Position numbers and translations under genes: made by a program. Below the pieces are notes generated by a model. It saw only the letters and a program-made list of their open reading frames with translations. It did no database searches and was not told the DNA's origin. Shown piece by piece: positions 44,365 to 54,075 of a DNA stretch of 64,000 bases; position 1 is the first letter of the stretch; each line of letters begins with the position of its first letter. The stretch is from Bradyrhizobium sp. WSM3983 (GTDB lineage Bacteria; Pseudomonadota; Alphaproteobacteria; Rhizobiales; Xanthobacteraceae): assembly GCF_000473045.1 (NCBI RefSeq), contig NZ_AXAY01000009.1, forward strand, positions 1 to 64,000, read 5' to 3'.

Positions 44365-46806
44365 ATGATGAATCTCGCTGAATACCGTCATTCCAACGCG
44401 CGTCTGGCTGACTTCCTGCCTTGGGCAGCCCTCGTTGACGAAGGAATCATTCTCAACAAGGACGGTTCGTTCCAACGGACCGCAAAGTTCCGGGGACCCG
44501 ACCTCGACAGTGCAGTGCCGGCTGAGCTTGTCGGCGTCGCTGGTCGTCTGAACAACGCCCTGCGTCGCCTCGGATCTGGCTGGGCCGTCTTCGTCGAGGC
44601 GCAGCGTCATTTTGCGGGGTCTTATCCACCGAACAGCTTTCCAGACGTCGCGTCAGCGTTGGTCGATGCCGAGCGCAGGGCTCAGTTCGAGGAGGCTGGC
44701 GCTCATTATGAGTCCAGCTATTTCCTGACGTTTCTCTACCTGCCGCCGGAGGAGGGTGCCGCCAAGGCAGAGCGGCTGCTCTATGAGGGCCGCGATCGCA
44801 CCGTCGGAGCAGACGCGCGCGAGGTGCTCCGTGGATTCATCGATCAAACCAACCGCGTTCTTCAGCTCGTCGAGGGGTTCATGCCCGAATGCGGCTGGCT
44901 CGATGATCAGGACACGCTGACCTACTTGCACTCAACGATTTCGACCAGGCGCCATCGCGTTCGCGTACCCGAAATTCCCATGTACATCGATGCACTGTTG
45001 GCTGACCAACCGCTGACCGGCGGGCTCGAGCCGATGCTGGGTTCGGCCAATGTGCGGGTTCTGACGATTGTCGGCTTTCCAGGTGCGACGACGCCAGGAA
45101 TTCTGGATGACCTGAACCGCCTGGCCTTTTCGTATCGCTGGTCGACCCGGGCAATCATGCTCGACAAGACCGATGCGACCAAGCTGCTGACCAAAATCCG
45201 CCGCCAGTGGTTCGCGAAGAGAAAGTCCATCGGCGCCATTCTTAAGGAGGTGATGACCAACGAGGCGTCGACGCTGCTCGATACCGACGCTCACAACAAG
45301 GCGATAGATGCCGACGCCGCGTTGCAGGAACTGGGCTCGGACCAGATCGGGCAAGCCTTTGTCACGGCAACTATCACGGTCTGGGACCGCGATCCCGGTG
45401 CAGCCGACGAGAAGCTGCGTCTCGTCGAGAAGGTGATCCAAGGCCGTGATTTCACCTGCATGATCGAAACGGTGAACGCCGTCGAAGCGTGGCTCGGCAG
45501 CCTGCCCGGGCACGTTTATGCCAACGTGCGGCAGTCACCGGTCTCGACCCTCAACCTTGCTCATATGATTCCGATGTCGGCCGTGTGGGCGGGCGAGGCG
45601 CGAGATCTGCACTTCAAGGGTCCGCCGCTCCTGTTCGGCAAGACCGAGGGATCAACTCCGTTCCGATTCTCGCTCCACGTTGGTGACGTCGGCCATACCC
45701 TTGTGGTGGGACCGACAGGGGCCGGAAAATCAGTGCTGCTGGCACTGATGGCGTTGCAATTCAGGCGCTATCCGAATTCTCAGGTCTTTGCGTTCGATTT
45801 TGGCGGTTCGATCCGGGCAGCCGCGCTCGCGATGGGCGGCGACTGGCATGATCTCGGCGGCGCATTGTCTGACGGGGGCGACAAGCCCGTCGCGTTGCAG
45901 CCGCTGGCCTGGATCGACGATTCCATGGAGCGGGGGTGGGCCACGGAGTGGCTCGGCGCGATCCTGGCACGAGAGAAGATTGAGATCACCCCAGAGGTGA
46001 AGGATCATCTGTGGTCGGCGCTGACGTCTCTCGCTTCCGCGCCGATCCAGGAACGCACCCTGACCGGTCTGTCAGTCCTGCTGCAATCCAACTCTCTGAA
46101 GCGCGCCCTGCAGCCTCACTGCCTGGGCGGTCCATCCGGGCGCCTGCTTGATGCCGAATTCGAGCGTCTTGGCGAGTCCTCGGTCCAGGCGTTTGAAACG
46201 GAAGGATTGATCGGAACGAGCGCGGCTCCGGCCGTGCTGGCCTACCTCTTTCATCGGATTGGAGACCGCCTCGACGGCCGGCCGACACTTCTTATTGTCG
46301 ATGAAGGCTGGTTGGCACTCGACGACGAGGATTTCGCCGGCCAACTCCGAGAATGGCTGAAGACGCTTCGGAAGAAGAACGCATCCGTCATCTTCGCCAC
46401 CCAATCGCTGTCGGACATCGACGGCTCAGCGATCGCGCCGGCGATCATCGAAAGCTGTCCAACGCGCCTATTGCTGCCAAACGAGCGGGCGATCGAGCCG
46501 CAAATCACCGCGATTTACCGCCGCTTTGGCCTCAACGATCGCCAGATCGAGCTTCTGAGCCGGGCTACGCCGAAGCGGGACTATTACTGCCAGTCTCGGC
46601 GCGGCAACCGAATGTTCGAGCTCGGCCTGGGTGAGGTTGCGCTCGCCTTCACCGCAGCCTCTTCCAAGACCGACCAGGCCGCCATTGAGCAGCTCCTCGC
46701 CGAACATGGGCGCGAGGGCTTCGTGCCGGCTTGGCTCCAGCACCGCGGCGTTGCCTGGGCCACGGACCTGATCCCCAATCTCGGCAATCTGGAGAGATCG
46801 CTATGA
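44365..46806 (+). CDS. trbE: TrbE, conjugal transfer ATPase (VirB4-like)
   Basis: An 813-residue ATPase. The N-terminal domain starts MNLAEYRHSNARLADFLPWA; the C-terminal RecA-like domain has Walker A VVGPTGAGKSVLLA (about residues 446-459) and Walker B PTLLIVDEGWLALDD (about 641-655), followed by KKNASVIFATQSLSDI. It is the largest motor of the type IV secretion channel and is essential in related systems for pilus assembly and DNA transport. Two adjacent ATGs (44365 and 44368) are possible starts. The stop overlaps trbJ (ATGA). Confidence 0.96.
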   Translation: MMNLAEYRHSNARLADFLPWAALVDEGIILNKDGSFQRTAKFRGPDLDSAVPAELVGVAGRLNNALRRLGSGWAVFVEAQRHFAGSYPPNSFPDVASALVDAERRAQFEEAGAHYESSYFLTFLYLPPEEGAAKAERLLYEGRDRTVGADAREVLRGFIDQTNRVLQLVEGFMPECGWLDDQDTLTYLHSTISTRRHRVRVPEIPMYIDALLADQPLTGGLEPMLGSANVRVLTIVGFPGATTPGILDDLNRLAFSYRWSTRAIMLDKTDATKLLTKIRRQWFAKRKSIGAILKEVMTNEASTLLDTDAHNKAIDADAALQELGSDQIGQAFVTATITVWDRDPGAADEKLRLVEKVIQGRDFTCMIETVNAVEAWLGSLPGHVYANVRQSPVSTLNLAHMIPMSAVWAGEARDLHFKGPPLLFGKTEGSTPFRFSLHVGDVGHTLVVGPTGAGKSVLLALMALQFRRYPNSQVFAFDFGGSIRAAALAMGGDWHDLGGALSDGGDKPVALQPLAWIDDSMERGWATEWLGAILAREKIEITPEVKDHLWSALTSLASAPIQERTLTGLSVLLQSNSLKRALQPHCLGGPSGRLLDAEFERLGESSVQAFETEGLIGTSAAPAVLAYLFHRIGDRLDGRPTLLIVDEGWLALDDEDFAGQLREWLKTLRKKNASVIFATQSLSDIDGSAIAPAIIESCPTRLLLPNERAIEPQITAIYRRFGLNDRQIELLSRATPKRDYYCQSRRGNRMFELGLGEVALAFTAASSKTDQAAIEQLLAEHGREGFVPAWLQHRGVAWATDLIPNLGNLERSL

Positions 46807-47534
46807 GCCGTCTTAGCTCTTTGTTCACCGCTGGGACCATCGCCCTTACGCTTAGTGTAACGGCGCCCGCGCGGGCGCAATGGATCGTCTTCGATCCAAA
46901 CAATTACGTTCAGAACGTCCTGACTGCTGCGCGTGAGCTGCAACAAATCAACAACCAGATCACCTCGTTGCAAAACGAGGCCCAGATGCTGATCAACCAG
47001 GCGAAGAATCTGGCAAACCTGCCGTATTCGTCGTTGCAGCAGTTGCAAGCGTCGATCCAACGGACCCAGCAATTGTTGGCTCAGGCGCAGCGCATCGCTT
47101 ACGACGTCCAGCAGATCGATCGGGCGTTCTCAACCAGCTACGCGCCGGCCACTGGCGGCCAATCGAGCCAGGTGCTGATCACCAACGCTCAAGCGCGCTG
47201 GCAGAATTCTTATGCAGCAACGCAAGACGCGCTCCGAGTTCAAGCTGGTATCGTTGGTAACCTCGATACCAATCGTGTCCAGACGTCGGCACTCGTAACG
47301 TCAAGCCAAGGCGCCGGCGGTGCCCTGCAGGCAACGCAGGCTGGCAATCAGATTCTCGCGCTGAACGCGCAGCAGCTCGCCGACCTCACCGCTGTCGTGA
47401 CGGCCCAAGGCCGGGCGCAGAGCCTTGAAGCGGCGCAGCGTGCCGCGGCCCAAGACCAAGGCCGAGAACAGCTCCGGCGGTTTCTGACGTCGGGACAAAG
47501 CTATCAACCCTCCAACGTGCAGATGTTCCACTAA
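46803..47534 (+). CDS. trbJ: TrbJ, VirB5-like pore/pilus component
   Basis: A 243-residue periplasmic protein with signal peptide (cleavage near APARAQW), then VFDPNNYVQNVLTAARELQQ and long glutamine-rich coiled-coil segments (about 40-105 and 170-225). It corresponds to TrbJ/VirB5, a minor pilus-tip or adhesin-like component. It overlaps trbE at the start and trbK at the end, so the operon is tightly coupled. Confidence 0.94.
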   Translation: MSRLSSLFTAGTIALTLSVTAPARAQWIVFDPNNYVQNVLTAARELQQINNQITSLQNEAQMLINQAKNLANLPYSSLQQLQASIQRTQQLLAQAQRIAYDVQQIDRAFSTSYAPATGGQSSQVLITNAQARWQNSYAATQDALRVQAGIVGNLDTNRVQTSALVTSSQGAGGALQATQAGNQILALNAQQLADLTAVVTAQGRAQSLEAAQRAAAQDQGREQLRRFLTSGQSYQPSNVQMFH

Positions 47535-47905
47535 TGAGCGACATAAAGGCTTTCAAGGCGCTGTCGCTGGCGGTGTCGATCGGTGTGTTCTTTGTCGCAG
47601 CCTGTACCATTCAGCTTCGTGGTAGAGAGGATGCTTCCTCGGCGCCAAAGGCAGAGCAGACCACGGACGTCGATCCTACGGATCTCGTCCGCTGCCGCAC
47701 CGTCAAGCCGGATGAAACGGCCAGTTATCAGCACTGCCAGCAGGCCTGGGCCGAAAACCGGCGACGGTTCTTTGGCAGGAAAGACGGTGCTGCCGCATCT
47801 CACCGTCCCGATCCCGTCGCCGGTCTGACACCCGCGCCAAAGGACCAGAGTCGGCTGCCGCAGGGGTATCCATCCGAGACGTCACCCGAAGCGAGCAAGC
47901 CATGA
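47534..47905 (+). CDS. trbK: TrbK-like entry-exclusion lipoprotein (TrbK-alt)
   Basis: A 123-residue protein with a short N-terminal hydrophobic stretch ending in a lipobox-like VAACT (Cys about residue 24), then a polar region with LVRCRTVKPDETASYQHC and a proline-rich tail. Position between trbJ and trbL and the two-cysteine middle match the alternative TrbK family. Such proteins keep donors from receiving a second copy of the same element. It overlaps trbL by ATGA. Confidence 0.85.
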   Translation: MSDIKAFKALSLAVSIGVFFVAACTIQLRGREDASSAPKAEQTTDVDPTDLVRCRTVKPDETASYQHCQQAWAENRRRFFGRKDGAAASHRPDPVAGLTPAPKDQSRLPQGYPSETSPEASKP

Positions 47906-49131
47906 CCGCCACCGGGATTATCGATCAGTTCCTGGAGACGTTCACGCGTTACATCGATAACGGCTTCGGGCTTTTGGGAGGCGATGTCGGATATCTCGCA
48001 ACGACCCTGGCAGCGATCGACATCACGCTCGCCGCGCTGTTCTGGAGTTGGGGCCCTGACGAGGACATTATCGCGCGCCTCGCCAAGAAGACGCTATTTG
48101 TTGGTGTCTTCGCTTACCTCATAAGCAACTGGAACAGTCTGGCGCGTATCGTCTTCGAGAGCTTTGCTGGTCTTGGGCTCAAGGCATCCGGCGCGAGCCT
48201 GTCTGCGTCAGACTTCCTGCGGCCGGGAAAGATTGCCCAAGTTGGCCTCGACGCCGGCCGGCCGCTACTCGACTCGATCTCGAATCTGATGGGCTACATC
48301 AGTTTCTTCGAGAATTTCGTCCAAATCGTCGTTCTCCTGTTTGCCTGGGTCGTGGTGCTACTCGCCTTCTTCATTCTGGCGATCCAGCTCTTTGTCACCT
48401 TGATTGAATTCAAGCTCACGACGCTGGCCGGCTTTGTGCTCATTCCCTTTGGCTTGTTTGGCAAGACCGCCTTCGCAGCGGAGCGGGTGTTGGGCAACGT
48501 CATATCCTCCGGAATCAAGGTTCTGGTCCTGGCCGTTATCGTCGGCATCGGCTCGACCCTATTCTCGCAATTTACCTCTGGCTTCGCTGGCGGCCAGCCG
48601 ACGATCGAAGACGCGATGACGCTGGTGCTCGCCGCGCTCTCGTTGTTGGGCCTCGGCATCTTCGGTCCGGGAATCGCAAATGGCCTGGTATCCGGTGGAC
48701 CGCAACTCGGTGCCGGCGCCGCGATCGGCACTGGACTTGCCGCGGGCGGTGTTGTTGCGGCCGGCGCGGGCCTTGCAGCGGGCGGTGCTGGTTTGGCGGG
48801 CGGTGCGATTGCAGGTGCCGCGCGCGGTGGCGGGGCAGTCTTGGGCGGAGCATCCGCGGCCTATCGAAGTGGCGGCCTTGCTGGCGTTGCAGAAGCTGGG
48901 GGATCGGCAGTCGTGAGCCCGTTGCGTCGCGCGGCGGCTGCACTCGACGGAGGCGGGCATGCGAGCGAACAGGCCGCCAGCACTTCGGCCGAAGGGCAGC
49001 CCGATTGGGCGCGACGCATGAAGCGTTCCCAGACTATCCGGCATGGCGCGTCGGCTGCTGGCCACGCAGTGCGCTCCGGCGATCACGGTGGCAGCGGCTC
49101 GTCGGTCGACTTGTCCGAAGGAGGACGCTGA
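47902..49131 (+). CDS. trbL: TrbL, VirB6-like inner-membrane channel protein
   Basis: A 409-residue protein with at least five membrane helices (residues about 35-50, 65-85, 145-185, 200-215, 235-255) and a long glycine/alanine-rich C-terminal tail (about 270-320), then a polar end. FIDNGFG-like TRYIDNGFGLLGGDVGYL and EFKLTTLAGFVLIPFGLFG are the usual conserved segments. It is thought to form part of the DNA path across the inner membrane. A 104-bp gap to trbF follows, the longest inside the operon, without a visible hairpin. Confidence 0.94.
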   Translation: MTATGIIDQFLETFTRYIDNGFGLLGGDVGYLATTLAAIDITLAALFWSWGPDEDIIARLAKKTLFVGVFAYLISNWNSLARIVFESFAGLGLKASGASLSASDFLRPGKIAQVGLDAGRPLLDSISNLMGYISFFENFVQIVVLLFAWVVVLLAFFILAIQLFVTLIEFKLTTLAGFVLIPFGLFGKTAFAAERVLGNVISSGIKVLVLAVIVGIGSTLFSQFTSGFAGGQPTIEDAMTLVLAALSLLGLGIFGPGIANGLVSGGPQLGAGAAIGTGLAAGGVVAAGAGLAAGGAGLAGGAIAGAARGGGAVLGGASAAYRSGGLAGVAEAGGSAVVSPLRRAAAALDGGGHASEQAASTSAEGQPDWARRMKRSQTIRHGASAAGHAVRSGDHGGSGSSVDLSEGGR

Positions 49132-49235
49132 CACAGCCGAGCCTTCGCTTTCGCGACCTGCTGCCGGCGGCTCCGTCTCAAACCCGGCCGTCTCACGACT
49201 TCAAACCGACCGTTCGATCCTAGGGGCAATCATAA

Positions 49236-49919
49236 ATGTTCAAACGACCTTCTGTCCATTACGGGCGCATGCCCGAGCCGATTACGCCTTATCAAAAGGC
49301 AGCGCAGGTATGGGACGAACGCATTGGGGCAGCGCGGGTACAAGCCAAGAACTGGCGCGTGATGGCGTTCGGCTGCTTGATGCTGTCCGCCGGCCTCGCC
49401 GGAGGACTTGCCTGGCAATCGAGCCAAGGTTCGATCACGCCATGGGTGGTCGAAGTCGATCATCTTGGCCAGGCCCAAAGGGTTGCGCCAGCCAACATCG
49501 ACTATCAACCGACCGACGCTCAGATCGCCTACCATCTGGCGCGCTTTATCGAGGATGTCAGAGGCCTGCCGGCCGACGGCTTCGTTCTGCGCCAAAACTG
49601 GCTCCGGGCCTATGATTTTACGACCGACCGCGGCGCGGCCGCGCTCAACGACTTCGCGCGTAACAATGACCCCTTTGCCAAGCTGGGCACGGCGCAGATC
49701 TCCGTCGACGTCTCGAGTGTCATCCGCGCGTCCCCAGACAGCTTTCGGATCGCGTGGACCCAACGCACCTACGACAACGGATCGTTGAGTTCGACCGAGC
49801 GCTGGACCGCTATTCTCACAATCACGATCGAGACGCCGCGCGATGCCGAGCGCCTGCGCAAGAATCCTCTTGGCGTCTACGTCCGCGCCATCAACTGGTC
49901 AAAGGAGTTGGGTCAGTGA
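49236..49919 (+). CDS. trbF: TrbF, VirB8-like assembly protein
   Basis: A 227-residue bitopic membrane protein: short cytoplasmic start with PITPYQKAAQVWDERIG, one helix (about 43-63) and a periplasmic VirB8 fold with TPWVVEVDHLGQAQRV, ADGFVLRQNWLRAYDF and a C-terminal YVRAINWSKELGQ. It scaffolds the pore. The stop overlaps the GTG of trbG. Confidence 0.95.
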   Translation: MFKRPSVHYGRMPEPITPYQKAAQVWDERIGAARVQAKNWRVMAFGCLMLSAGLAGGLAWQSSQGSITPWVVEVDHLGQAQRVAPANIDYQPTDAQIAYHLARFIEDVRGLPADGFVLRQNWLRAYDFTTDRGAAALNDFARNNDPFAKLGTAQISVDVSSVIRASPDSFRIAWTQRTYDNGSLSSTERWTAILTITIETPRDAERLRKNPLGVYVRAINWSKELGQ

Positions 49920-50950
49920 CCAAGACAACGCCTGATAATCATTCGAAACGACTCATTCCGCACACCAAATTCAGCTCGACCTGGTTCGAACTCGTAACCT
50001 CAAAGCGAGCAGTCTTGTCCGCTCTTCTGCTTTGTTCGTCGACGTTGGGAGGATGCGCGACCTATATTCCGCCGCAGATTAGCTATGACGCCGAGGTCCC
50101 CCCATTGCCGGCGCCTCCAGTGCCTCTCGACGACAGAGCGCAGCCGCTTCACGTTCCGCCGCTGTGGAAACCAGCTCTCGGCGGCAAGTCGGGAGGCAAG
50201 GAAGAGCCCGAGCCCGAGAGCCGGGTCGAGACGGCAAACAGCGCCGCACGCGTCGAACCGCGCAAGCGGGGGTATTTCAACGCGGCGCAGATCTACGCAT
50301 ACAGCCCCGGGGCACTCTATCAAGTTTACGCCGCACCCGGTCAGATCACCGATATTGCACTTGAGGAAGGCGAGCAATTGACGGGATCTGGACCCGTCGC
50401 GGCCGGAGATACCGTGCGCTGGGTCGTAGGAGATACCGAGAGTGGCAATGGTGATACGCGGCGTGTCCACATCCTGGTGAAGCCGACCCGCGCATCAATC
50501 GAGACAAACCTTGTCGTCAATACCGACCGGCGTACTTACCTGATCGAGCTCCGTTCCCGCGAGCGGCCCTATATGCCATCCGTCGCCTGGTACTATCCCG
50601 AGACGGTGCGCGAAAAATTGCGTTCTGTTTCCCTGAGGCCGGTTGTTCCGGACCCATCGCGGCGCGTCTTCCGCTACGCAATTGAGGGTGACAGCCCACC
50701 CTGGCGGCCGCTTACCGCATATGACGACGGCCGAAAGGTCTATGTCGAATTCCCGCAAGGGATTGTTCAAGGCGAAATGCCGCCGCTCTTCGTCATCGGC
50801 CCCGACGGCAAGACCGAACTCGTCAACTACCGTGCTTACGGGAATGTCTTGATCGTGGATCGGTTGTTCGCAGCCGCAGAACTGCGGCTCGGCGGCGAAC
50901 ACCAGCAGAAGGTCAGAATTGTCCGGACCGACGGGAGGCCGTCGTCATGA
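49916..50950 (+). CDS. trbG: TrbG, VirB9-like outer-membrane-complex protein
   Basis: A 344-residue protein. The GTG at 49916 has AAAGGAG nine bases upstream. It has a lipobox-like LGGCATYIPP after the hydrophobic stretch (Cys about 47), a proline-rich linker, then the VirB9/CagX domain: YAYSPGALYQVYAAPGQITD, VHILVKPTRASIETNLVVNT and YVEFPQGIVQGEMPPLFVI. It forms the outer-membrane ring with TrbI. It overlaps trbI by ATGA. Confidence 0.95.
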   Translation: MTKTTPDNHSKRLIPHTKFSSTWFELVTSKRAVLSALLLCSSTLGGCATYIPPQISYDAEVPPLPAPPVPLDDRAQPLHVPPLWKPALGGKSGGKEEPEPESRVETANSAARVEPRKRGYFNAAQIYAYSPGALYQVYAAPGQITDIALEEGEQLTGSGPVAAGDTVRWVVGDTESGNGDTRRVHILVKPTRASIETNLVVNTDRRTYLIELRSRERPYMPSVAWYYPETVREKLRSVSLRPVVPDPSRRVFRYAIEGDSPPWRPLTAYDDGRKVYVEFPQGIVQGEMPPLFVIGPDGKTELVNYRAYGNVLIVDRLFAAAELRLGGEHQQKVRIVRTDGRPSS

Positions 50951-52167
50951 ACGCCGAGAATGGAAGCGATCGAGAGCAGGCGATTCCGCCGCAAACATCG
51001 GACGAGCAGTCAAGGAGCTTTCGGCTAAGAGCCGAACCCCCGCGCGTGACACGGCTGTCGCGAAAAGTTCTGGCGGGAGGAAGCGCAGTTGCCTTGCTTG
51101 TCATAGGCGGAACGGTGTTGTGGTCGCTACAAAGCAACCGTTCCCGAAACCAGGCGGCCGATGAGCTTTACAGCACGGACCATCACAACATCGCCGACGG
51201 CATTACCGCACTACCGAAGGACTATACCGCTGTCACTCGCCAGGCCGTCCCGCAGCTTGGACCACCGCTCCCAGGAAACCTTGGTCGGCCTATCCTTGCC
51301 GCTCAAGGCCAGTCTCCAATGATCAGCAGTGCGGCTCCTGATCCGGAACAGCAGCGTCGGGACCAGGAATACGAAGCAGCCCGCGTCAGCCATTTGTTCG
51401 CTCCGACCAATGGGAGAGAGGTGCATCCGCCGGCCGTCGCGGCTCAAGGGGGCGATCGCAATGCTCCGTCGAGTTCGACTACGGGCAGCGACGAAGGGTA
51501 TGGGCAGAACGGTCAGGACAGAAAGCTTGTCTTTGTCAACGCATCCGTTGATCGCCGCACTGTAACCCCAGACCGCGTCACCAGGCCGGCTTCGCCGTAT
51601 ATCGTGCAGGCAGGAACGGTCATTCCGGGCGCCCTGATCACAGGGATCAGATCGGACCTTCCAGGCCAGATCATAGCGCAGGTGACGGAGAACGTGTTCG
51701 ACACGCCGACTGGTCGTTTGCTCTTGATCCCGCAAGGGGCGCGCTTGATTGGGGTGTACGACAGCCAGATCGCATTCGGTCAGTCGCGCGTGCTTCTGGT
51801 CTGGACCCGTCTGCTTATGCCGAACGGCCGGTCGATCGTGCTAGAACGGCAACAGGGCGCCGACGCGGCGGGCTATTCTGGACTTGAGGACGAGGTCGAC
51901 AATCATTGGGGCGAACTGTTCAAGGCTGCTGCCCTGTCGACATTCCTGGCCGTGGGCACCGAACTTGGTGCGGGTTCAGATACCAATAGCAACGACAGTG
52001 CGATCATCCAGGCATTTCGACACGGGGCCAGCGACTCATTGAACCAAACCGGTCAGCAGGTTGTTCGTCGCAGCCTCAATATTCAGCCGACGCTGACCAT
52101 CCGGCAAGGATTTCCGGTGCGCGTGATCGTGAATCGGGACCTCATTCTAGAGCCATATAGAGGGTGA
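50947..52167 (+). CDS. trbI: TrbI, VirB10-like channel protein
   Basis: A 406-residue protein with a cytoplasmic N terminus, one helix (about 45-62), a long variable periplasmic linker and the conserved VirB10 core from about residue 215: VQAGTVIPGALITGIRSDLP, LLIPQGARLIGVYDSQIAFG and a final RVIVNRDLILEPYRG. It spans the envelope and couples ATPase energy to the outer ring. It is the last core gene of the trb operon. Confidence 0.96.
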   Translation: MNAENGSDREQAIPPQTSDEQSRSFRLRAEPPRVTRLSRKVLAGGSAVALLVIGGTVLWSLQSNRSRNQAADELYSTDHHNIADGITALPKDYTAVTRQAVPQLGPPLPGNLGRPILAAQGQSPMISSAAPDPEQQRRDQEYEAARVSHLFAPTNGREVHPPAVAAQGGDRNAPSSSTTGSDEGYGQNGQDRKLVFVNASVDRRTVTPDRVTRPASPYIVQAGTVIPGALITGIRSDLPGQIIAQVTENVFDTPTGRLLLIPQGARLIGVYDSQIAFGQSRVLLVWTRLLMPNGRSIVLERQQGADAAGYSGLEDEVDNHWGELFKAAALSTFLAVGTELGAGSDTNSNDSAIIQAFRHGASDSLNQTGQQVVRRSLNIQPTLTIRQGFPVRVIVNRDLILEPYRG

Positions 52168-52169
52168 AG

Positions 52170-52409
52170 ATGGCAAAGCTAAAGATCGGAACGCTTCCGG
52201 ACGACAAGCCGGTGAAGGTGAACACGGAATTGCCGGCACCGGTTCATCGAGATCTCGTCGCATATGCGGAAGCGGTAGGACGACAAACGGGTCAATCGAT
52301 AGATCCTGCCAAGCTAATTGCGCCCATGTTGGCGCGTTTCATGGCGACCGACAGAGGCTTCTCTCGGTTAAGACGCGGACTTCATCCACCAACGGACGGA
52401 AATGGGTAG
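52170..52409 (+). CDS. DUF2274 protein
   Basis: A 79-residue protein with the DUF2274 pattern: MAKLKIGTLPDDKPVKVNTE, HRDLVAYAEAVGRQTGQS and IAPMLARFMATDRGF. An RHH-like arrangement at the N terminus is suggested. The ATG at 52170 gives the usual family start; a GTG six bases earlier overlaps trbI. It is the standard tail gene of rhizobial trb operons, of unknown function. Its last 28 bases overlap the convergent LysR gene. Confidence 0.85.
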   Translation: MAKLKIGTLPDDKPVKVNTELPAPVHRDLVAYAEAVGRQTGQSIDPAKLIAPMLARFMATDRGFSRLRRGLHPPTDGNG

Positions 52410-53311
52410 CGCTCTGCCAAGAGAGATAGGAATCGCTGGAGTGCGGGGTTTTGGTTGTCCTTGCGCCAATGAGCATGAAAACTTATGAGGCTCGCACCCG
52501 TACCGTCCTGGATCTCCCGATAAGTCAGTCCCTCAAAGCTAGCACCGATATCGGACTCCAACACAAGACTGACTCCCAGTCCCATACTGATGAGATTCTT
52601 CAGGACGCCGCGGCCCACATCATGCCGTTTAATTGCGGGGCGCTTGTCCTCGGCTACTAGATTGGAGACAAGAATGTTCTCGATATCAGCGCTTGGGTCG
52701 TACTGGCTCATGAGAATAGTTTCATTGCGAAGATCGGTCCAGTGGATGTCATCGTGCGTCGCAAGCGGATGGTCCTTTGGAATCACGATCATGATGCGCT
52801 CGCTCCAAACCGGCAGGCGCTCGTTGTCCGGCGATTGACGTTGTCCTGGAACGAGCACTATATCGATTGCGTCGTTTTGAAGCGCGTTCATGAGACGGAC
52901 GCGCGATCGCTCGATCGTTGCAATATCAACTCGCGGAGCGAGTCGTCGGAATTCGACCAGGCTCGCCCTCAGGTTTCCCGCCGAAATTGATGTACAGAAA
53001 CCAATAGAAAGACGGCCACTTTCGCCTTTGCCGCTGGAGATCCCCGTCGCCACCAACGTTTCCACTTGCTCAAGGATAATCCGCGACAGTTGCAATATTC
53101 TGCGTCCAGAAGCTGTAGGCACGACTCCGCTGGTCGAACGTTCGAAGAGGGCAACGCCGATCAGGTGCTCGAATTGAGTTATGGAGCGGCTCAAGACTGA
53201 ATGTCGAACGGAAAGGAGGTCGGCTGCCTGCCGAAGACTCCCGGAATCGGCTGCAGCGACTGCAAATCGCAAGTGATGCAGCCCGATATTGACGGATTTG
53301 GGGGCCATCAT
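52382..53311 (-). CDS. LysR-family regulator
   Basis: A 309-residue LysR regulator: winged helix AAADSGSLRQAADLLSVRHSVLSRSITQFE (read in parts, about residues 18-47) and GVALFERSTSGVVPTASGR, then the effector-binding domain with LSIGFCTSISAGNLRASL. The position directly after the trb operon is typical for rhizobial ICEs, but LysR regulators normally stand next to their target, and here the neighbour on that side is traI. The target and ligand are unknown. No Shine-Dalgarno site is seen before the two possible ATGs (53311, 53308). Confidence 0.88.
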   Translation of the reverse strand: MMAPKSVNIGLHHLRFAVAAADSGSLRQAADLLSVRHSVLSRSITQFEHLIGVALFERSTSGVVPTASGRRILQLSRIILEQVETLVATGISSGKGESGRLSIGFCTSISAGNLRASLVEFRRLAPRVDIATIERSRVRLMNALQNDAIDIVLVPGQRQSPDNERLPVWSERIMIVIPKDHPLATHDDIHWTDLRNETILMSQYDPSADIENILVSNLVAEDKRPAIKRHDVGRGVLKNLISMGLGVSLVLESDIGASFEGLTYREIQDGTGASLISFHAHWRKDNQNPALQRFLSLLAERYPFPSVGG

Positions 53312-53348
53312 ATTCAGTGGACGCCGGTGCGCGTTGAGATGCTTCGTT

Positions 53349-53978
53349 CTAGGCGGCCTTCAAAGCCGGCTCCCAAAGGACGGGTGACTGCAGCCCGCCT
53401 GCCTTGCAAACCTTCGTGAGACAGTGACTGGAGATCTCGAGGTACCCGGCAATGGCCATGGTATTTCCCAATCTCTTCGCCGGCCCAATACGACGCAGGG
53501 GCCATTCTGCGCGTCGCAAGATGCGCTCCATTCGGGCATCTGTGACCGTGATGATCTCCGTCAGCCCACGCGAAAGCCCAAACTCAATCATGCCAATGAA
53601 GAGTTCGTATGTTGCGTCATTAAGCCCGCGATTTGCATTGCGTGCGTCGGAATCAACATCGAGCGCGAAACGACTGCTCTCCCACACGAGTGGGCTGGGT
53701 TCAAAGCGATGATCATCCAGCAAGACTGGAAAAGTATCGCGCAACATTGTTGGTCCCGTGGACGGAAGCAAACGTACGCACCCCTGAACACGATAGTCGT
53801 TCGCGCGCTGAAGCAGATATACGGGCCTGAGCGCGTCGAATTCGTCGACCTCCAAGTCCCCGCTTGTCTGCACGTCCCAGTTCAAACGCTCTTTGAATAC
53901 CCGGTACCTGAGGCGGTGCATTTTCGTGAGTTCTTCGACAAATGCTCCGTAAAAATCTGGCGTGATGACCTGCATCAT
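53349..53978 (-). CDS. traI: TraI, acyl-homoserine-lactone synthase (LuxI family)
   Basis: A 209-residue autoinducer synthase. The family's invariant residues are present: Arg and Trp in MHRLRYRVFKERLNW, acidic residues in EVDEFDALRPVYL, Arg in GCVRLLPSTGPTML and Glu-Ser-Arg in VWESSRFALD. It makes an N-acyl homoserine lactone from S-adenosylmethionine and an acyl-carrier thioester. GGAGG lies eight bases before the ATG. It is downstream of traR on the same strand. By analogy with ICEMlSymR7A it sets transfer frequency according to donor density. Confidence 0.95.
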   Translation of the reverse strand: MMQVITPDFYGAFVEELTKMHRLRYRVFKERLNWDVQTSGDLEVDEFDALRPVYLLQRANDYRVQGCVRLLPSTGPTMLRDTFPVLLDDHRFEPSPLVWESSRFALDVDSDARNANRGLNDATYELFIGMIEFGLSRGLTEIITVTDARMERILRRAEWPLRRIGPAKRLGNTMAIAGYLEISSHCLTKVCKAGGLQSPVLWEPALKAA

Positions 53979-54039
53979 GACTTATCCTCCAACGATTGCC
54001 AGCTCGAGCGATTGAAGAACATAGCGTTCTGAAGCGCAT

Positions 54040-54057
54040 CCTCCTCAACTTAGGAGG
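54040..54057. promoter_or_regulatory. 18-bp dyad between traR and traI
   Basis: CCTCCT (54040-54045), six bases, AGGAGG (54052-54057), 62 bases before the traI start. The length and position fit a TraR box, but the half-sites are short. Confidence 0.35.
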
Positions 54058-54075
54058 TGTGAACGGTTGGTAAAT

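Noticed and set aside
53424..54032. Plus-strand frame of 202 codons
   Set aside because: Shadow of traI, whose family residues are all present on the minus strand.
53979..54075. Direct repeat CGATTG around a GCTCGAGC core as a TraR box
   Set aside because: The arms are direct, not inverted, so it does not have the dyad expected for a LuxR-type site; the CCTCCT/AGGAGG dyad nearby is a better candidate.
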